From Sporosarcina aquimarina (GTDB lineage Bacteria; Bacillota; Bacilli; Bacillales_A; Planococcaceae), in contig NZ_JACLBZ010000012.1 of NCBI RefSeq assembly GCF_019748715.1, positions 186,001 to 250,000 of the forward strand: a DNA stretch of 64,000 bases. The letters are read 5' to 3'. The notes beneath the pieces are model-generated. The model was not told the origin of the DNA, ran no database searches, and was given only the letters and a program-made list of their open reading frames with translations. Position numbers and translations under genes: made by a program. Shown piece after piece: positions 10,573-22,473 of the stretch (within the stretch, counting starts at the first letter, position 1; every line of letters begins with the position of its first letter).

Positions 10573-12261
10573 ATGGCATTTGATGGTTTATTTACGAAAG
10601 CGATTGTGAGCGAGTTGCAGCAGTTGAAGTCTGGCCGGATTTCGAAGATTCATCAGCCGAATTCGCAGGAAATTATTTTTCAGATCCGAGCAAATAATAA
10701 AAATCATAAATTATTAGTTTCACTGCATCCTTCTTTTTCGAGGATGCAATTGACGAATGAAGTGTTGACGAATCCGTCCGAGCCTCCGTTGTTTTGCATG
10801 GTGTTACGGAAGCAGCTTGAGGGTGGGATGATTACGTCCATTGAGCAGCAGGAGTCAGACCGGATTGTCAGTATCCAAGTTCAGGCTCGAAATGAACTGG
10901 GCGATCAGATTGAACGAAAACTGGTTATTGAGATCATGGGCAGACACAGTAATTTAATTTTACTGGATGCTTCGCGCGATTTGATTATCGACAGTATGAA
11001 GCATCTGCCGCCTTCCGTGAACAGTTACCGGACGATTCTGCCTGGACAGCCGTATATCCCGGCACCTCCACAAGATAAACTGGATCCTTTTCAAGTCTTA
11101 GAAAATGAATTTATGGATGTCTTACCTAACCTGCAGGAGCCGAGAGATGTTGTCCAGCAATTCGCTGGCTTTTCTCCCCTGACTGCTGCCGAACTACTGT
11201 ATCGGCTCCAACAAAATCAGGAGCAGCCATTTAGAGTTTGGAGATCTTTTTTAGACAGTTTCAACGCAGATTCAATGAAGCCTACTGTAGTGGAGAATGA
11301 TCGAAAGACATTATTCTCCGCGGTGGAATTGACACACGCGCCCGGCACAACTCAAACGTTTTCTACATTGAGTGATTTACTCGACAAAGTCTATTTTGCC
11401 AGAGCAGAGCGAGAGAGGGTCAAGTCCCAAGCGATTGATTTGGAACGCTGGTTGTCCAATGAAATTACGAAGCTTGAAAATAAGACAAAAAAACTGCAAA
11501 AAGAACAGCAGACGGCTCAAAACTTGGATACCTTAAAACTGTACGGTGAGTTATTGACAGCGAATAATTACTTAATGCAAAAAGGCGATAAGGAAGTGAC
11601 GGTAGAAAATTATTATGAGCAAGGCACTACCGTCACGATTCCGCTTGATCCGCGGAAATCACCTATTGATAATGCCCAGAATTATTTCTCCCGTTATTCG
11701 AAAGCCAAAACCGCACTCGTCCGAATTGCGGAGCAGCTAGAAAAGACGAAAGAAGATATCGAATACTTTGAGATGGTACGGCAGCAAGTATATCAAGCTT
11801 CCCCAATTGATATAGAAGAAATACGTGAAGAATTGGTCGAACTTGGATTTATGCGTGCTAGAAGAAGCAAAAAGAAGGTAAAGCCAAAGAAACCGGCACC
11901 GGAAGCATTTGTTTCCTCGACTGGAGTTCCAATTTCCGTCGGGAAGAATAATAAGCAAAATGATTATTTGACGTTCAAAATGGCTGCGCGGGATCATGTA
12001 TGGCTGCATACAAAAGACATACCTGGCTCGCACGTCGTCATCCATGATACCGAGCCGGATACGAAAACAATTGAGGAAGCAGCCAGACTCTCTGCTTATT
12101 TCAGTAAGGCTCGAGAGTCGTCATCTGTACCGGTCGATTACACTGAGATAAAGCATGTGAAGAAACCTTCCGGTGCAAAACCTGGATTTGTTATTTATTT
12201 TGAACAGAAAACCGTGTTTGTTACGCCTGATGAAGATTTAGTCCGTAAACTGCGGAAGTGA
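10573..12261 (+). CDS. rqcH: RqcH (NFACT/FbpA family) ribosome-associated quality-control protein
   Basis: Binds 50S subunits carrying stalled peptidyl-tRNA and recruits tRNA-Ala to add C-terminal alanine tails for degradation. At 562 residues it has the family layout. The NFACT-N domain contains the GRISKIHQP and EIMGRHSNLIL segments. A charged coiled-coil follows (about residues 270-420). The C-terminal NFACT-R domain has DHVWLHTKDIPGSHVVI. The AGAGGA ribosome-binding site supports the start. It is one of only three plus-strand genes in the window and is divergent from gmk. Older annotations call this family fibronectin-binding protein. Confidence 0.95.
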   Translation: MAFDGLFTKAIVSELQQLKSGRISKIHQPNSQEIIFQIRANNKNHKLLVSLHPSFSRMQLTNEVLTNPSEPPLFCMVLRKQLEGGMITSIEQQESDRIVSIQVQARNELGDQIERKLVIEIMGRHSNLILLDASRDLIIDSMKHLPPSVNSYRTILPGQPYIPAPPQDKLDPFQVLENEFMDVLPNLQEPRDVVQQFAGFSPLTAAELLYRLQQNQEQPFRVWRSFLDSFNADSMKPTVVENDRKTLFSAVELTHAPGTTQTFSTLSDLLDKVYFARAERERVKSQAIDLERWLSNEITKLENKTKKLQKEQQTAQNLDTLKLYGELLTANNYLMQKGDKEVTVENYYEQGTTVTIPLDPRKSPIDNAQNYFSRYSKAKTALVRIAEQLEKTKEDIEYFEMVRQQVYQASPIDIEEIREELVELGFMRARRSKKKVKPKKPAPEAFVSSTGVPISVGKNNKQNDYLTFKMAARDHVWLHTKDIPGSHVVIHDTEPDTKTIEEAARLSAYFSKARESSSVPVDYTEIKHVKKPSGAKPGFVIYFEQKTVFVTPDEDLVRKLRK

Positions 12262-12282
12262 GTAATATTATATAAAAAGGCT

Positions 12283-12323
12283 GCCCGAAAAGTCATTGCC
12301 ACCTGACTTTTCGGGCTTTTTGT
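12283..12323 (+). terminator. Strong intrinsic terminator after rqcH
   Basis: Perfect 13-bp stem GCCCGAAAAGTCA/TGACTTTTCGGGC with an 8-nt loop and a TTTTTGT tail, 20 bp after the rqcH stop. Confidence 0.92.
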
Positions 12324-12369
12324 ATGAGGGGGAGGATTTAATTAATTCGGTCGGATGATGAACAGGAAA

Positions 12370-12516
12370 AAGGTGCGGTGCTTGGCTATATTGGTTCGGT
12401 TGGATCGTGGATTGGTTCGGTTAAGTTACAGATTGGAGCGGTTCGAAAGGAGTTTGGTTCTGTTCAATGCTATATTGGTGCGGTTGCCGCATACTTTGGC
12501 GCGTTGTAATATTTTA
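12370..12516. repeat. Seven-unit imperfect tandem repeat with exact 21-bp period
   Basis: Seven consecutive 21-bp units begin at 12370, 12391, 12412, 12433, 12454, 12475 and 12496. Each starts with a conserved half resembling TTGGTTCGGTT and ends with a ten-base variable half. No length changes occur across the array. Read in one frame it would encode heptads of the form LVRLxxx, but the nearest ATG lacks a well-placed ribosome-binding site, so I do not call a gene. The rest of 12324-12599 holds nothing recognisable. Confidence 0.7.
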
Positions 12517-12599
12517 TTTACTGGCCGCGCAAAATTGGAATTTCACCAAAAGCAGTTTTGGACTTTCGGGACAGACCCTTTTACATTTTCACACCATAT

Positions 12600-13259
12600 T
12601 CATTGCACCTCTAGCTCATCGACTGATTTATACTCTTTAATAAGCCCCAGATGAATTGCTTCCCATAGATAAAACGACACTACAGAACGATACGGTTTCC
12701 AAAGCGGGGATTTTTCGACCAGAATGCTCCGCCGTTCCGATTTATCCACCCCGTACAACCATTCGGCAGCACGCTGAATTCCCACATCGTCTACGGCAAG
12801 CACATCACCACGGCCAAGAGACAGAAGCAGAAACATCTCTGCTGTCCACTTTCCTATCCCCTTGACATTAATTAGCTGCTCCATAATGGATTCATCGCTA
12901 TATTCCGCTATATGGTTAAGATCCAGCTCATTTGCTGCTATTTTCTCTGCCAAGTCGTTTACATACTCTGCTTTTCTCGTTGTTAAACCAACCTGCTTCA
13001 ACTCCTCTTCTGACTTCGCAAGCAACCCCTCCACTGTGACACTTCCGCCAAGCAATTTCAGAAGACGCTCATAAATTGCACTGGCTGCACTGACGGAGAT
13101 TTCCTGGCCAATGATGGAACGGACAATGGAGGAAAGGTAGTCGGTCCGTAAAGGGATTTCAATATCATCAATAAATGTAATCATCCTTTTCATCAATGGA
13201 TCGCTGTTGGTGATGAACCGAACTGATTCATCTTGTGTACGAATATACAGTGTGCACAC
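12600..13259 (-). CDS. DNA-3-methyladenine glycosylase II, AlkA-like (HhH-GPD)
   Basis: Base-excision repair enzyme that removes alkylated purines. The 219-residue protein shows the helix-hairpin-helix INVKGIGKWTAEMFLL followed by the Gly/Pro/Asp loop LAVDDVG, whose second Asp is the expected catalytic residue. It lacks an N-terminal AlkA extension, so it matches the short Bacillus type (such as YfjP-like). The start is GTG at 13257-13259: AGGAGA sits nine bases upstream and the only nearby ATG runs into a stop after two codons. No operon partner. Confidence 0.88.
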   Translation of the reverse strand: MCTLYIRTQDESVRFITNSDPLMKRMITFIDDIEIPLRTDYLSSIVRSIIGQEISVSAASAIYERLLKLLGGSVTVEGLLAKSEEELKQVGLTTRKAEYVNDLAEKIAANELDLNHIAEYSDESIMEQLINVKGIGKWTAEMFLLLSLGRGDVLAVDDVGIQRAAEWLYGVDKSERRSILVEKSPLWKPYRSVVSFYLWEAIHLGLIKEYKSVDELEVQ

Positions 13260-13618
13260 TTATTTCATCTCCTGTCTCCATTCAAGGCTTTACATAGAAA
13301 ACGAAGACTGCCTGTAAGCAATCCACGTTTCGTTACTAGTTCACTAGAGATCATGGAACAGATTAAGGAAAATACCAAACCAACTTTTAATACAGTGAAC
13401 TCCTTTAACAGAACCATGATTTTAATCTTACAACCAATATACAGCCTGAGAATCTTTGATTTCTGTTGATCCTGCAAGAAAAGCCGTAACGAAGAACGGC
13501 TTTTGCAAACAAAAGCATAGCGCTAAGAGCATATTTTTGCTTTTCACCGCCTCCCTTTCCAATCAAGTCAGACTCTGCTTAGAAGTTTTGTTAAACAATC
13601 GCGCTCGTTTACAGAGGA
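13260..13618. other. Gene-free interval with one terminator-like hairpin
   Basis: No convincing coding sequence in 13260-13618. A 9-bp hairpin AAAAGCCGT/ACGGCTTTT lies at 13479-13504 and reads as a short terminator on either strand. A 70-codon reading frame next to it starts only at a TTG without a ribosome-binding site. Base composition is AT-rich like the neighbouring accessory genes. Confidence 0.5.
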
Positions 13619-14128
13619 TTAAAGGGAATACAGTTCTATTATTTTTTCTAAGGATAATTTATTTGGATTACACATATCAACAAAATAAGGTAACTGCCAT
13701 TTTTGAGTTTTCATCGCTTGTTTACTACTTGGACTATCCCAGCTAGGATAAACTCTTATTGCCATTTTGCCCTTTGTTGAAGTAGACCTAAGAATGTTTT
13801 GTTTTAAAAGAATTTCTTTCGGAAAGATAAATTGTCCAAACTCATTTTCATTTTTAAAGGTAGTTATAACTAATAAATCAGGGGCTTCCTCATATGAGTA
13901 GGGTTGATTTTTATTATTTTCGTCTTTTTCCCAAAATGCAACAAACTGCCCTGCTTTGGCAGGTGTAATATTCGCAACTCTGAATCGAATTGTTTTAGAA
14001 GATAATTGAAATGTACCAGCACCATACTTCGAATTTTGCTTCTCTTCTTGAACTGACTTTACAGTTAAGAGATTCGACTCATAAATCATTTTATTTACAT
14101 GAGTTAATGATGTAAAAAAATCATTCAT
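13619..14128 (-). CDS. MepB-family protein
   Basis: Matches the small family named after MepB of the Staphylococcus aureus mepRAB locus. Recognisable segments are YGAGTFQLSSKTIRFRVA, ITPAKAGQFVAFW, NEFGQFIFPKEILL, RVYPSWD and KTQKWQ, in the family order. The biochemical function is unknown. The start at 14126-14128 has an AGGAG site and gives 169 residues, rather than an upstream in-frame codon that has none. No MepR regulator or MepA pump is adjacent, so it is a stand-alone copy in an accessory region. Confidence 0.85.
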   Translation of the reverse strand: MNDFFTSLTHVNKMIYESNLLTVKSVQEEKQNSKYGAGTFQLSSKTIRFRVANITPAKAGQFVAFWEKDENNKNQPYSYEEAPDLLVITTFKNENEFGQFIFPKEILLKQNILRSTSTKGKMAIRVYPSWDSPSSKQAMKTQKWQLPYFVDMCNPNKLSLEKIIELYSL

Positions 14129-14218
14129 TTCTTCACTCCTAAATATCAAACAACATGGCTTCGATTGCTGCAATACTGACGCTTTAAAAGCCTACGTTAA
14201 TTGAGCTATTCACACTTG

Positions 14219-14398
14219 TTAGACGAACCTTTTCGGATCTTCTATTCTGATAGAGACAACTTCTCCGCAATTCAAGCAGAAAGTATAGATTTTATTTGAT
14301 CCACTGAATGAAGATTTTTTCGATTTAATTGGCATAAAATCTGTTCCTTCTCTAAATTCGTTCCCATTGCAACTTGGACAACGCTTTTCAGTGTTCAT
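14219..14398 (-). CDS. Small zinc-ribbon-type protein, 59 residues
   Basis: Encodes 59 residues starting MNTEKRCPSCNG, with a second pair CLNCG near residue 41. The two CxxC pairs separated by about 30 residues suggest a single treble-clef or ribbon zinc site. A near-ideal ribosome-binding site (AAGGAGGAG, eight bases before ATG) supports translation. I do not recognise a named family. It sits between mepB and a broken pspC, all on the same strand. Confidence 0.75.
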   Translation of the reverse strand: MNTEKRCPSCNGNEFREGTDFMPIKSKKSSFSGSNKIYTFCLNCGEVVSIRIEDPKRFV

Positions 14399-14457
14399 AG
14401 GAATTTCTCCTCCTTCATGCTACTCCATTATCTCGTCTGGTCACGCTACTTTGCCGG

Positions 14458-14573
14458 TTAAACCAAAAAGAGAATCCTCATGCTGAGAGAAGACATCCCA
14501 AAGTATTCTGCGATGCCTCCACAAACTCCAAATATAAGTTTATCTCTTGAGCTTTCCTAAATTTATTTTGCAA
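14458..14573 (-). pseudogene. Remnant of a PspC-domain membrane protein gene
   Basis: A TTG start with an AAAGGA site encodes QNKFRK. After a one-base shift the sequence reads SSRDKLIFGVCGGIAEYFG and then MSSLSMRILFLV, before a TAA. The GVCGGIAEYFG string is the hallmark of PspC (phage-shock protein C). The frame break, lying near 14550, and the early stop, which removes most of the membrane helix, indicate decay. The sequence around the break should be confirmed before calling it dead. Confidence 0.6.
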
Positions 14574-14655
14574 TCTAATTCATCCTTTTAAATAGTCTGT
14601 TACTAAATTAGTAGAGATCTTTTCATAAATGTACTCTTTAATGAAAAAGGAAAAA

Positions 14656-14856
14656 CTAAACAGATATTCCGTCTGTCAACACTAAAAAATTTACTAAAAT
14701 TAACATTACACCATTATCAAAAATTATTGCAAAAAGAGAAAGTGAACCTAAAATTATAATTACTAACGGCAAGTCCGTATTCGGGCCTCTTAGAATAAAA
14801 AACGATATAATGCTTGCAACAACCGGCAGAAAAGAAAAACCTCCCCACTTATTCAT
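14656..14856 (-). CDS. Small membrane protein, 66 residues, unknown function
   Basis: Two hydrophobic stretches (about residues 8-23 and 28-58, the second probably one or two helices) follow a short MNKWGG start. A good ribosome-binding site (AAGGAGGAAT) precedes the ATG. No named family is recognised. The end, LTDGISV, has no obvious soluble domain. It lies next to a pspC remnant in a decaying region, so it could itself be shortened. Confidence 0.55.
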   Translation of the reverse strand: MNKWGGFSFLPVVASIISFFILRGPNTDLPLVIIILGSLSLFAIIFDNGVMLILVNFLVLTDGISV

Positions 14857-15098
14857 ACAAGTGATTCCTCCTTATCAAGGATACGTTCCGTTAATCGAAT
14901 ATTAAAGGATCTTATTCTCACTCAAGCACGTCCCTTTAAGTGGAATTTCACACGCAAAAATTAGTCATTTTACTAAACATCAAATTTTTTTACCAATCTA
15001 ATACCATTCTACCAAATTTCTTTAAATTCATCGGACTTCAACTAAAATAATCTCTAACTTTTCATTAATTTGCTTTCGCCGTAAAGTAATCATATAAC
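14857..15098. other. AT-rich spacer between accessory genes and the pyr operon
   Basis: No reading frame, repeat or clear promoter recognised. Apart from the terminator that closes the pyr operon immediately to the right, nothing can be supported here. Confidence 0.4.
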
Positions 15099-15154
15099 AA
15101 AAGGACCGCCACGAGAAACCGCGAATCAATCCACGATTTCCCTGACAGTCCTTT
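15099..15154 (-). terminator. Terminator of the pyrimidine operon
   Basis: Long hairpin just after the pyrE stop. Outer stem AAAGGAC/GTCCTTT encloses an inner, largely G-U-compensated stem GGGAAATCGTG/CGCGGTTTCTC. On the minus strand it is followed by TTTTGTTAT. Confidence 0.85.
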
Positions 15155-15159
15155 ATTTA

Positions 15160-15785
15160 TTACAATGTACCCTGCTTCAATTTCGTATGCCATTCCGTTA
15201 ATTCATTCATGGATTCCTCTTCGATTGCGCCTTCTTCTTTTGCCACTTCCGCCAAAGCCGCGAAGTTCGTCAGGCTGTGGTATGAAAGTTTAGCTTCTGC
15301 AAACTTTTCATCCGCTTTTTGAAGTTCGTATGTAAAAATAGAGACGATGCCGCATACTTCTACGCCTTCAGCCAGCAAAGCGTTCGCTGCATTCAAGCTG
15401 CTTCCGCCTGTTGAGATCAGATCTTCGATGATGACTGCCTTTGCGTTCGGCTCGATCTTGCCTTCGATTTGACGGCTCTTGCCATGCGCTTTGGCGGAAG
15501 AACGGATATAGACCATTGGCAACTTTAGAATATCTGCCACCCATGCCGCATGCGGAATCCCTGCTGTCGCTGTCCCTGCGATCACCGTTGTTTCCGGATA
15601 GTGAACTCGGATCAAAGCAGCAAGACCTTCAGCGATTTCTTTTCGTCCAACTGGATCCGCCATTGTTAAGCGGTTATCACAATAGATTGGCGATTTGATA
15701 CCTGATGCCCACGTAAATGGTTCTTTCGGATTCAAGGCAACAGCCCCGACATTCAATAAAATTTGAGCTACTTCTTTTTCTCTAG

Positions 15786-15789
<4 letters not shown>
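15160..15789 (-). CDS. pyrE: Orotate phosphoribosyltransferase
   Basis: Converts orotate and PRPP to OMP, the fifth step of UMP synthesis. It has the PRPP-binding loop VIIEDLISTGGSS and the FTWASGIKSPIYCDNRL substrate segment. An ATG six codons upstream is possible, but GGGAGG and the ATGA overlap with the pyrF stop fix the start at 15787-15789, giving 209 residues. Last gene of the operon, before a strong terminator. Confidence 0.96.
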
Positions 15790-18182
<2,393 letters not shown>

Positions 18183-18186
<4 letters not shown>

Positions 18187-21100
18187 TGAATCACCTGCTT
18201 GGGCATCGCGGCTGTTTGAAACGTCATCGATTCGATGACAGAAAGCATTGCAGCTGCTGTATCGATGGAAGTGAAGCAAGGAACTCCATTCTCTACTGAT
18301 TCACGGCGAATTCTAAAGCCGTCACGAGCAGGTTGTTTACCTTTTGTCAGTGTATTGATCACTAACTGTGCCTGTCCTTTTTGGATGACATCAATCAATG
18401 TCGGGCCTTCCGTTCCGATTTTGCCGACAGTTTTCACTTCAATGTTTGCTTGTTCAAGTGCTTTAGCTGTTCCTTCTGTAGCTAAGATGCGGTAGCCGAT
18501 TTGAACAAAGCGTTCTGCGATTTCAATAATTTCTTCTTTATCTTTATCGGAAACCGTCATCAAGACCGAACCGTATTCCTTCACTTCCATGCCTGCAGCG
18601 ACTAAGCCTTTATAAAGTGCTTTTTCGAGAGTGCTGTCTTTCCCCATTACTTCACCTGTCGATTTCATCTCAGGTCCGAGCGTGATATCTACACGACGCA
18701 GTTTCGCAAAGGAGAAGACTGGTACTTTTACATAGACACCCTCTGGAGCGTCTGCAAGTCCGTCTGTAAAGCCTTGTTGTGCAATTGATTTACCTAAAAT
18801 TGACTGGGTAGCGACATTGGCCATTGGAATATTCGTGATTTTACTTAAGAATGGTACTGTCCGGCTGGAACGCGGGTTCACTTCAATGACATATACCTGA
18901 CCTTCCGAAATGACGAACTGGATATTGAGCAACCCTCGGATATTCAACCCTAGAGCCAAACGCTTCGTGTAATCCGCAATCGTTTCGATCATTGATTGGG
19001 AAAGATTTTGCGGCGGATAGACAGCGATCGAGTCACCTGAGTGTACGCCTGCGCGTTCGATATGTTCCATAATTCCTGGAATCAATACCGTCTCGCCGTC
19101 ACAGATCGCATCTACTTCAATCTCTGTACCTGTTAAATAACGGTCGATTAATACTGGGTGCTCAGGACTTGCTTTCACTGCATTTTCCATGTATTGCAGC
19201 AATTCTTGTTCATGATAGACGATTTCCATCGCACGACCACCTAATACGTAAGAAGGACGAACGAGTACTGGATAGCCGATTTCATTGGCGATCACAACTG
19301 CTTCCGGAACAGATAACGCCGTTTTTCCAAGTGGCTGGGGAACGCCGATTTCGTGAAGCGCACGTTCGAACTTGTCACGGTTTTCCGCACGGTCGATATC
19401 TTCAAGGGACGTCCCGAGAATCTTCACACCACGTGCTTCCAGTTCAGCCGCCAAGTTAATCGCCGTTTGTCCTCCAAACTGTACAATGACTCCTTCCGGC
19501 TGCTCTAAATCGATAATGTGCATGACATCTTCAATTGTCAGCGGCTCAAAATATAGCTTGTCAGAGATGGAGAAGTCAGTTGAAACAGTCTCTGGGTTGT
19601 TATTGACGATGATCGCTTCGTAGCCTGCTTCTTGGATCGCCCAGACACAGTGCACCGTTGCATAGTCAAACTCCACGCCTTGACCGATACGGATTGGGCC
19701 GGAACCAAGAACGACAACACTTTTCTTATCAGATTTTACAGATTCATTTTCATCTTCATACGTACCATAGAAGTATGGAGTGTCGGATTCGTACTCACCC
19801 GCACATGTATCTACTTTTTTATAGACAGGGATCAATTCTTGCTCTTTTCTCCAGTTATAGACTTCACGTTCTGTCGTATTCCAAAGTTGCGCCACAATCG
19901 CATCTGCAAATCCTAGACGCTTTGCTTTGTGAGCAACTTCTTGGTCAAATGGATGATCTTTCAATGTCTGTTCGTAGCGCACAATATTTTCAAATTTTCG
20001 TAAGAAGAATAAGTCGATTGCACTCCATTCGTGCAGCGTTTCAATCGTCACACCGCGGCGCAATGCTTCACCGATGAAGAATAGGCGCTCATCTCCAGCT
20101 TTACGGATTCGTTTTTCGATCCATTCATCCGACATCTCGCTGCCGCCTGGCAATGAAAGATCAAATTGACCAATTTCAAGTGAACGAACTGCTTTTAAGA
20201 TGGACTCTTCAAAAGTACGGCCCATCGCCATAACTTCTCCTGTTGCTTTCATCTGAGTGCCAAGATTCCGTTTAGCAGATTCGAACTTATCGAAAGGCCA
20301 GCGCGGAATTTTCGTTACAACATAATCAAGCGTTGGCTCAAAGCAAGCATATGTGTTACCGGTAACCGGGTTCATCATTTCATCTAGCGTCAGTCCGACA
20401 GCAATTTTCGCAGCCAGTTTCGCAATTGGATAACCCGTTGCTTTAGAAGCCAGTGCAGATGAACGGCTCACTCGTGGATTCACTTCAATGATGTAATAAT
20501 CAAAGCTATGTGGATCAAGTGCCAGCTGAACGTTACAGCCGCCTTCAATTTTCAAGGCACGGATAATCCGTAATGACACGTTACGCAGCATTTGATTTTC
20601 ACGATCCGTCAAAGTCTGGCATGGAGCAGCAACGATGGAATCGCCTGTATGGATCCCTACAGCATCGACGTTCTCCATATTACATACGACGATGGCATTA
20701 TCCGCCGAGTCGCGCATTACTTCATATTCGATCTCTTTAAAGCCTGCAATGGATTTTTCAAGTAGACATTGAGTCACTGGACTATATTTCAGGCCGCTCG
20801 CCACAATTTCTTCTAAGTCCTCATCGTTGTGACAAATACCTCCACCTGTTCCGCCAAGCGTAAATGCTGGGCGAACGATCACAGGATAGCCTATTTTTCC
20901 GACGAATGCATAAGCTTCCTCAAGGTTATGAATAATGTCACTTTCCGGAACAGGTTCGCCCATTTCATTCATTAAATTACGGAATAAGTCGCGATCTTCT
21001 GCTTTATGGATCGCATCCAGTTTTGTACCAAGAATCTCAATTTCAAGTTCATCCAAAATTCCTGATTCTTGAAGTTCGATCGCCATGTTCAAGCCTGTCT

Positions 21101-21377
21101 GTCCGCCTAATGTAGGCAGCAGTGCATCAGGACGCTCCTTGCGGATGATTCGGCTGACGAAATCTAGAGTAATCGGTTCAATGTATACTTTATCTGCAAC
21201 TTCTGTATCCGTCATGATTGTAGCTGGATTCGAGTTGATTAAAATGACGCGGTAGCCCTCTTCCTTTAAGGAAAGACATGCTTGTGTACCTGCATAGTCG
21301 AATTCTGCGGCTTGGCCGATGACAATCGGACCTGAGCCGATGACGAGGATGGATTTTATATCTTGACGTTTAGGCAT
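18183..21377 (-). CDS. carB: Carbamoyl-phosphate synthase large subunit
   Basis: Synthesises carbamoyl phosphate from bicarbonate, two ATP and ammonia delivered by CarA. The 1064-residue protein shows the typical duplicated ATP-grasp layout: [15 protein letters not shown] at the N-terminus and [15 protein letters not shown] in the second half, each with [10 protein letters not shown]- or [10 protein letters not shown]-type loops. A C-terminal allosteric (MGS-like) domain follows. It overlaps the carA stop by eight bases. Within the pyr operon it is the pyrimidine-specific copy (pyrAB in older nomenclature). Confidence 0.97.
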
Positions 21378-22473
21378 TGGTATTCTCCTTTCGGTTGCTT
21401 GCAGTCATTTGCTGAATGAAACGATCGAATAAATAACTTGCATCTTGTGGTCCGGGTGAAGCTTCAGGATGGAACTGTACAGAAAAAGCTTCATATTGCT
21501 CACTGCTTACACCTTCAACACAGCCATCATTCAACGCTTTATGTGTAACTATTAGGCCAGTTCCTGCTAAAGAATCTTCCAGCACTTCATAGCCATGACT
21601 TTGTGATGTCAGATCGGTACGGTTTGTCTCCAAATCTTTTACCGGATAGTTGCCGCCAATATGGCTGTTTTTCATTTTAGCTGTTTTTGCTCCGCACGCG
21701 AGTGCAAATAATTGATGGCCCAGCCCGATACCGAAGATTGGTTTCTTGCCAAGCAATTCTTTGATTGTCTCAACAGCACCTTCGACATCTTGCGGATTCC
21801 CAGGACCGTTTGATAATAAAATGCCGTCTGGGAACAGCGCTAGGATTTCTTTAGCGGATGTATCGTAAGGCACGACAATGACATCGCAATCCTTCTTATT
21901 CAGTTCACGTAAAATGCCGTGCTTGATTCCGTAATCGATGACGACTACACGTTTCCCTAAGCCCGGGCTTGGATATGGACGTTTAGTTGAAACTTTTGCC
22001 ACAAGGTTCGTCGGCACTTCATAGCCTTGAACTTCTGCCAGGACCTCATCCAAATTGATGTCTTCGCCAGCAGCAGTTAGTTTTCCTTTTAATGCACCTT
22101 TATCGCGCAGTAGACGGGTCAGTTTTCTTGTATCGATTTCTTGGATTCCCGGGATACCTTTTAATGAAAGCAAATCACCTAACGTCATTCCACTGCGGAA
22201 GTTGGACGGCTCTTCCGTTAATTCTCTGACGACTAAACCATTAATCGCCAGATCAATGGATTCGTAATCATCCCGGTTGATGCCATAGTTTCCGATTAAG
22301 GGATACGTCATGACGACGATTTGTCCACAGCCTGAAGGGTTAGAGATCGTTTCCTGATAACCGGTCATTCCTGTTGCAAATACAGCTTCTCCTAATGAAG
22401 CACTATCCGCTCCAAATGCTTTCCCTTCAAAAATAGAGCCATCTTCTAAAACTAAATATCTTTTTTTCATCAT
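21370..22473 (-). CDS. carA: Carbamoyl-phosphate synthase small (glutaminase) subunit
   Basis: Hydrolyses glutamine and channels ammonia to CarB. It has an N-terminal small-subunit domain and a class I glutamine amidotransferase domain with GNPQD and a His-Glu pair in [12 protein letters not shown]. In the nucleophile elbow, where the family has a catalytic Cys (GxCxGHQ), this sequence reads FGIGLGHQL: the Cys position is Gly. The start at 22471-22473 has GGAAGG upstream and overlaps the pyrC stop, giving 367 residues. Gene identity is secure; the missing nucleophile is discussed in findings. Confidence 0.95.
   Translation of the reverse strand: MMKKRYLVLEDGSIFEGKAFGADSASLGEAVFATGMTGYQETISNPSGCGQIVVMTYPLIGNYGINRDDYESIDLAINGLVVRELTEEPSNFRSGMTLGDLLSLKGIPGIQEIDTRKLTRLLRDKGALKGKLTAAGEDINLDEVLAEVQGYEVPTNLVAKVSTKRPYPSPGLGKRVVVIDYGIKHGILRELNKKDCDVIVVPYDTSAKEILALFPDGILLSNGPGNPQDVEGAVETIKELLGKKPIFGIGLGHQLFALACGAKTAKMKNSHIGGNYPVKDLETNRTDLTSQSHGYEVLEDSLAGTGLIVTHKALNDGCVEGVSSEQYEAFSVQFHPEASPGPQDASYLFDRFIQQMTASNRKENTNA

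Noticed and set aside
12370-12516. CRISPR array
   Set aside because: Units are contiguous 21-mers with a degenerate half, not identical repeats separated by 30-40 bp spacers, and no cas genes occur.
12355-12654. 99-codon frame across the 21-bp repeat
   Set aside because: Its amino-acid pattern is just the 21-bp repeat read as heptads; the ATG pair has no properly spaced ribosome-binding site and the frame runs into the terminal part of the glycosylase gene on the other strand.
13265-13477. 70-codon minus-strand frame with a hydrophobic centre
   Set aside because: Starts at TTG with no ribosome-binding site beside a hairpin; no family recognised.
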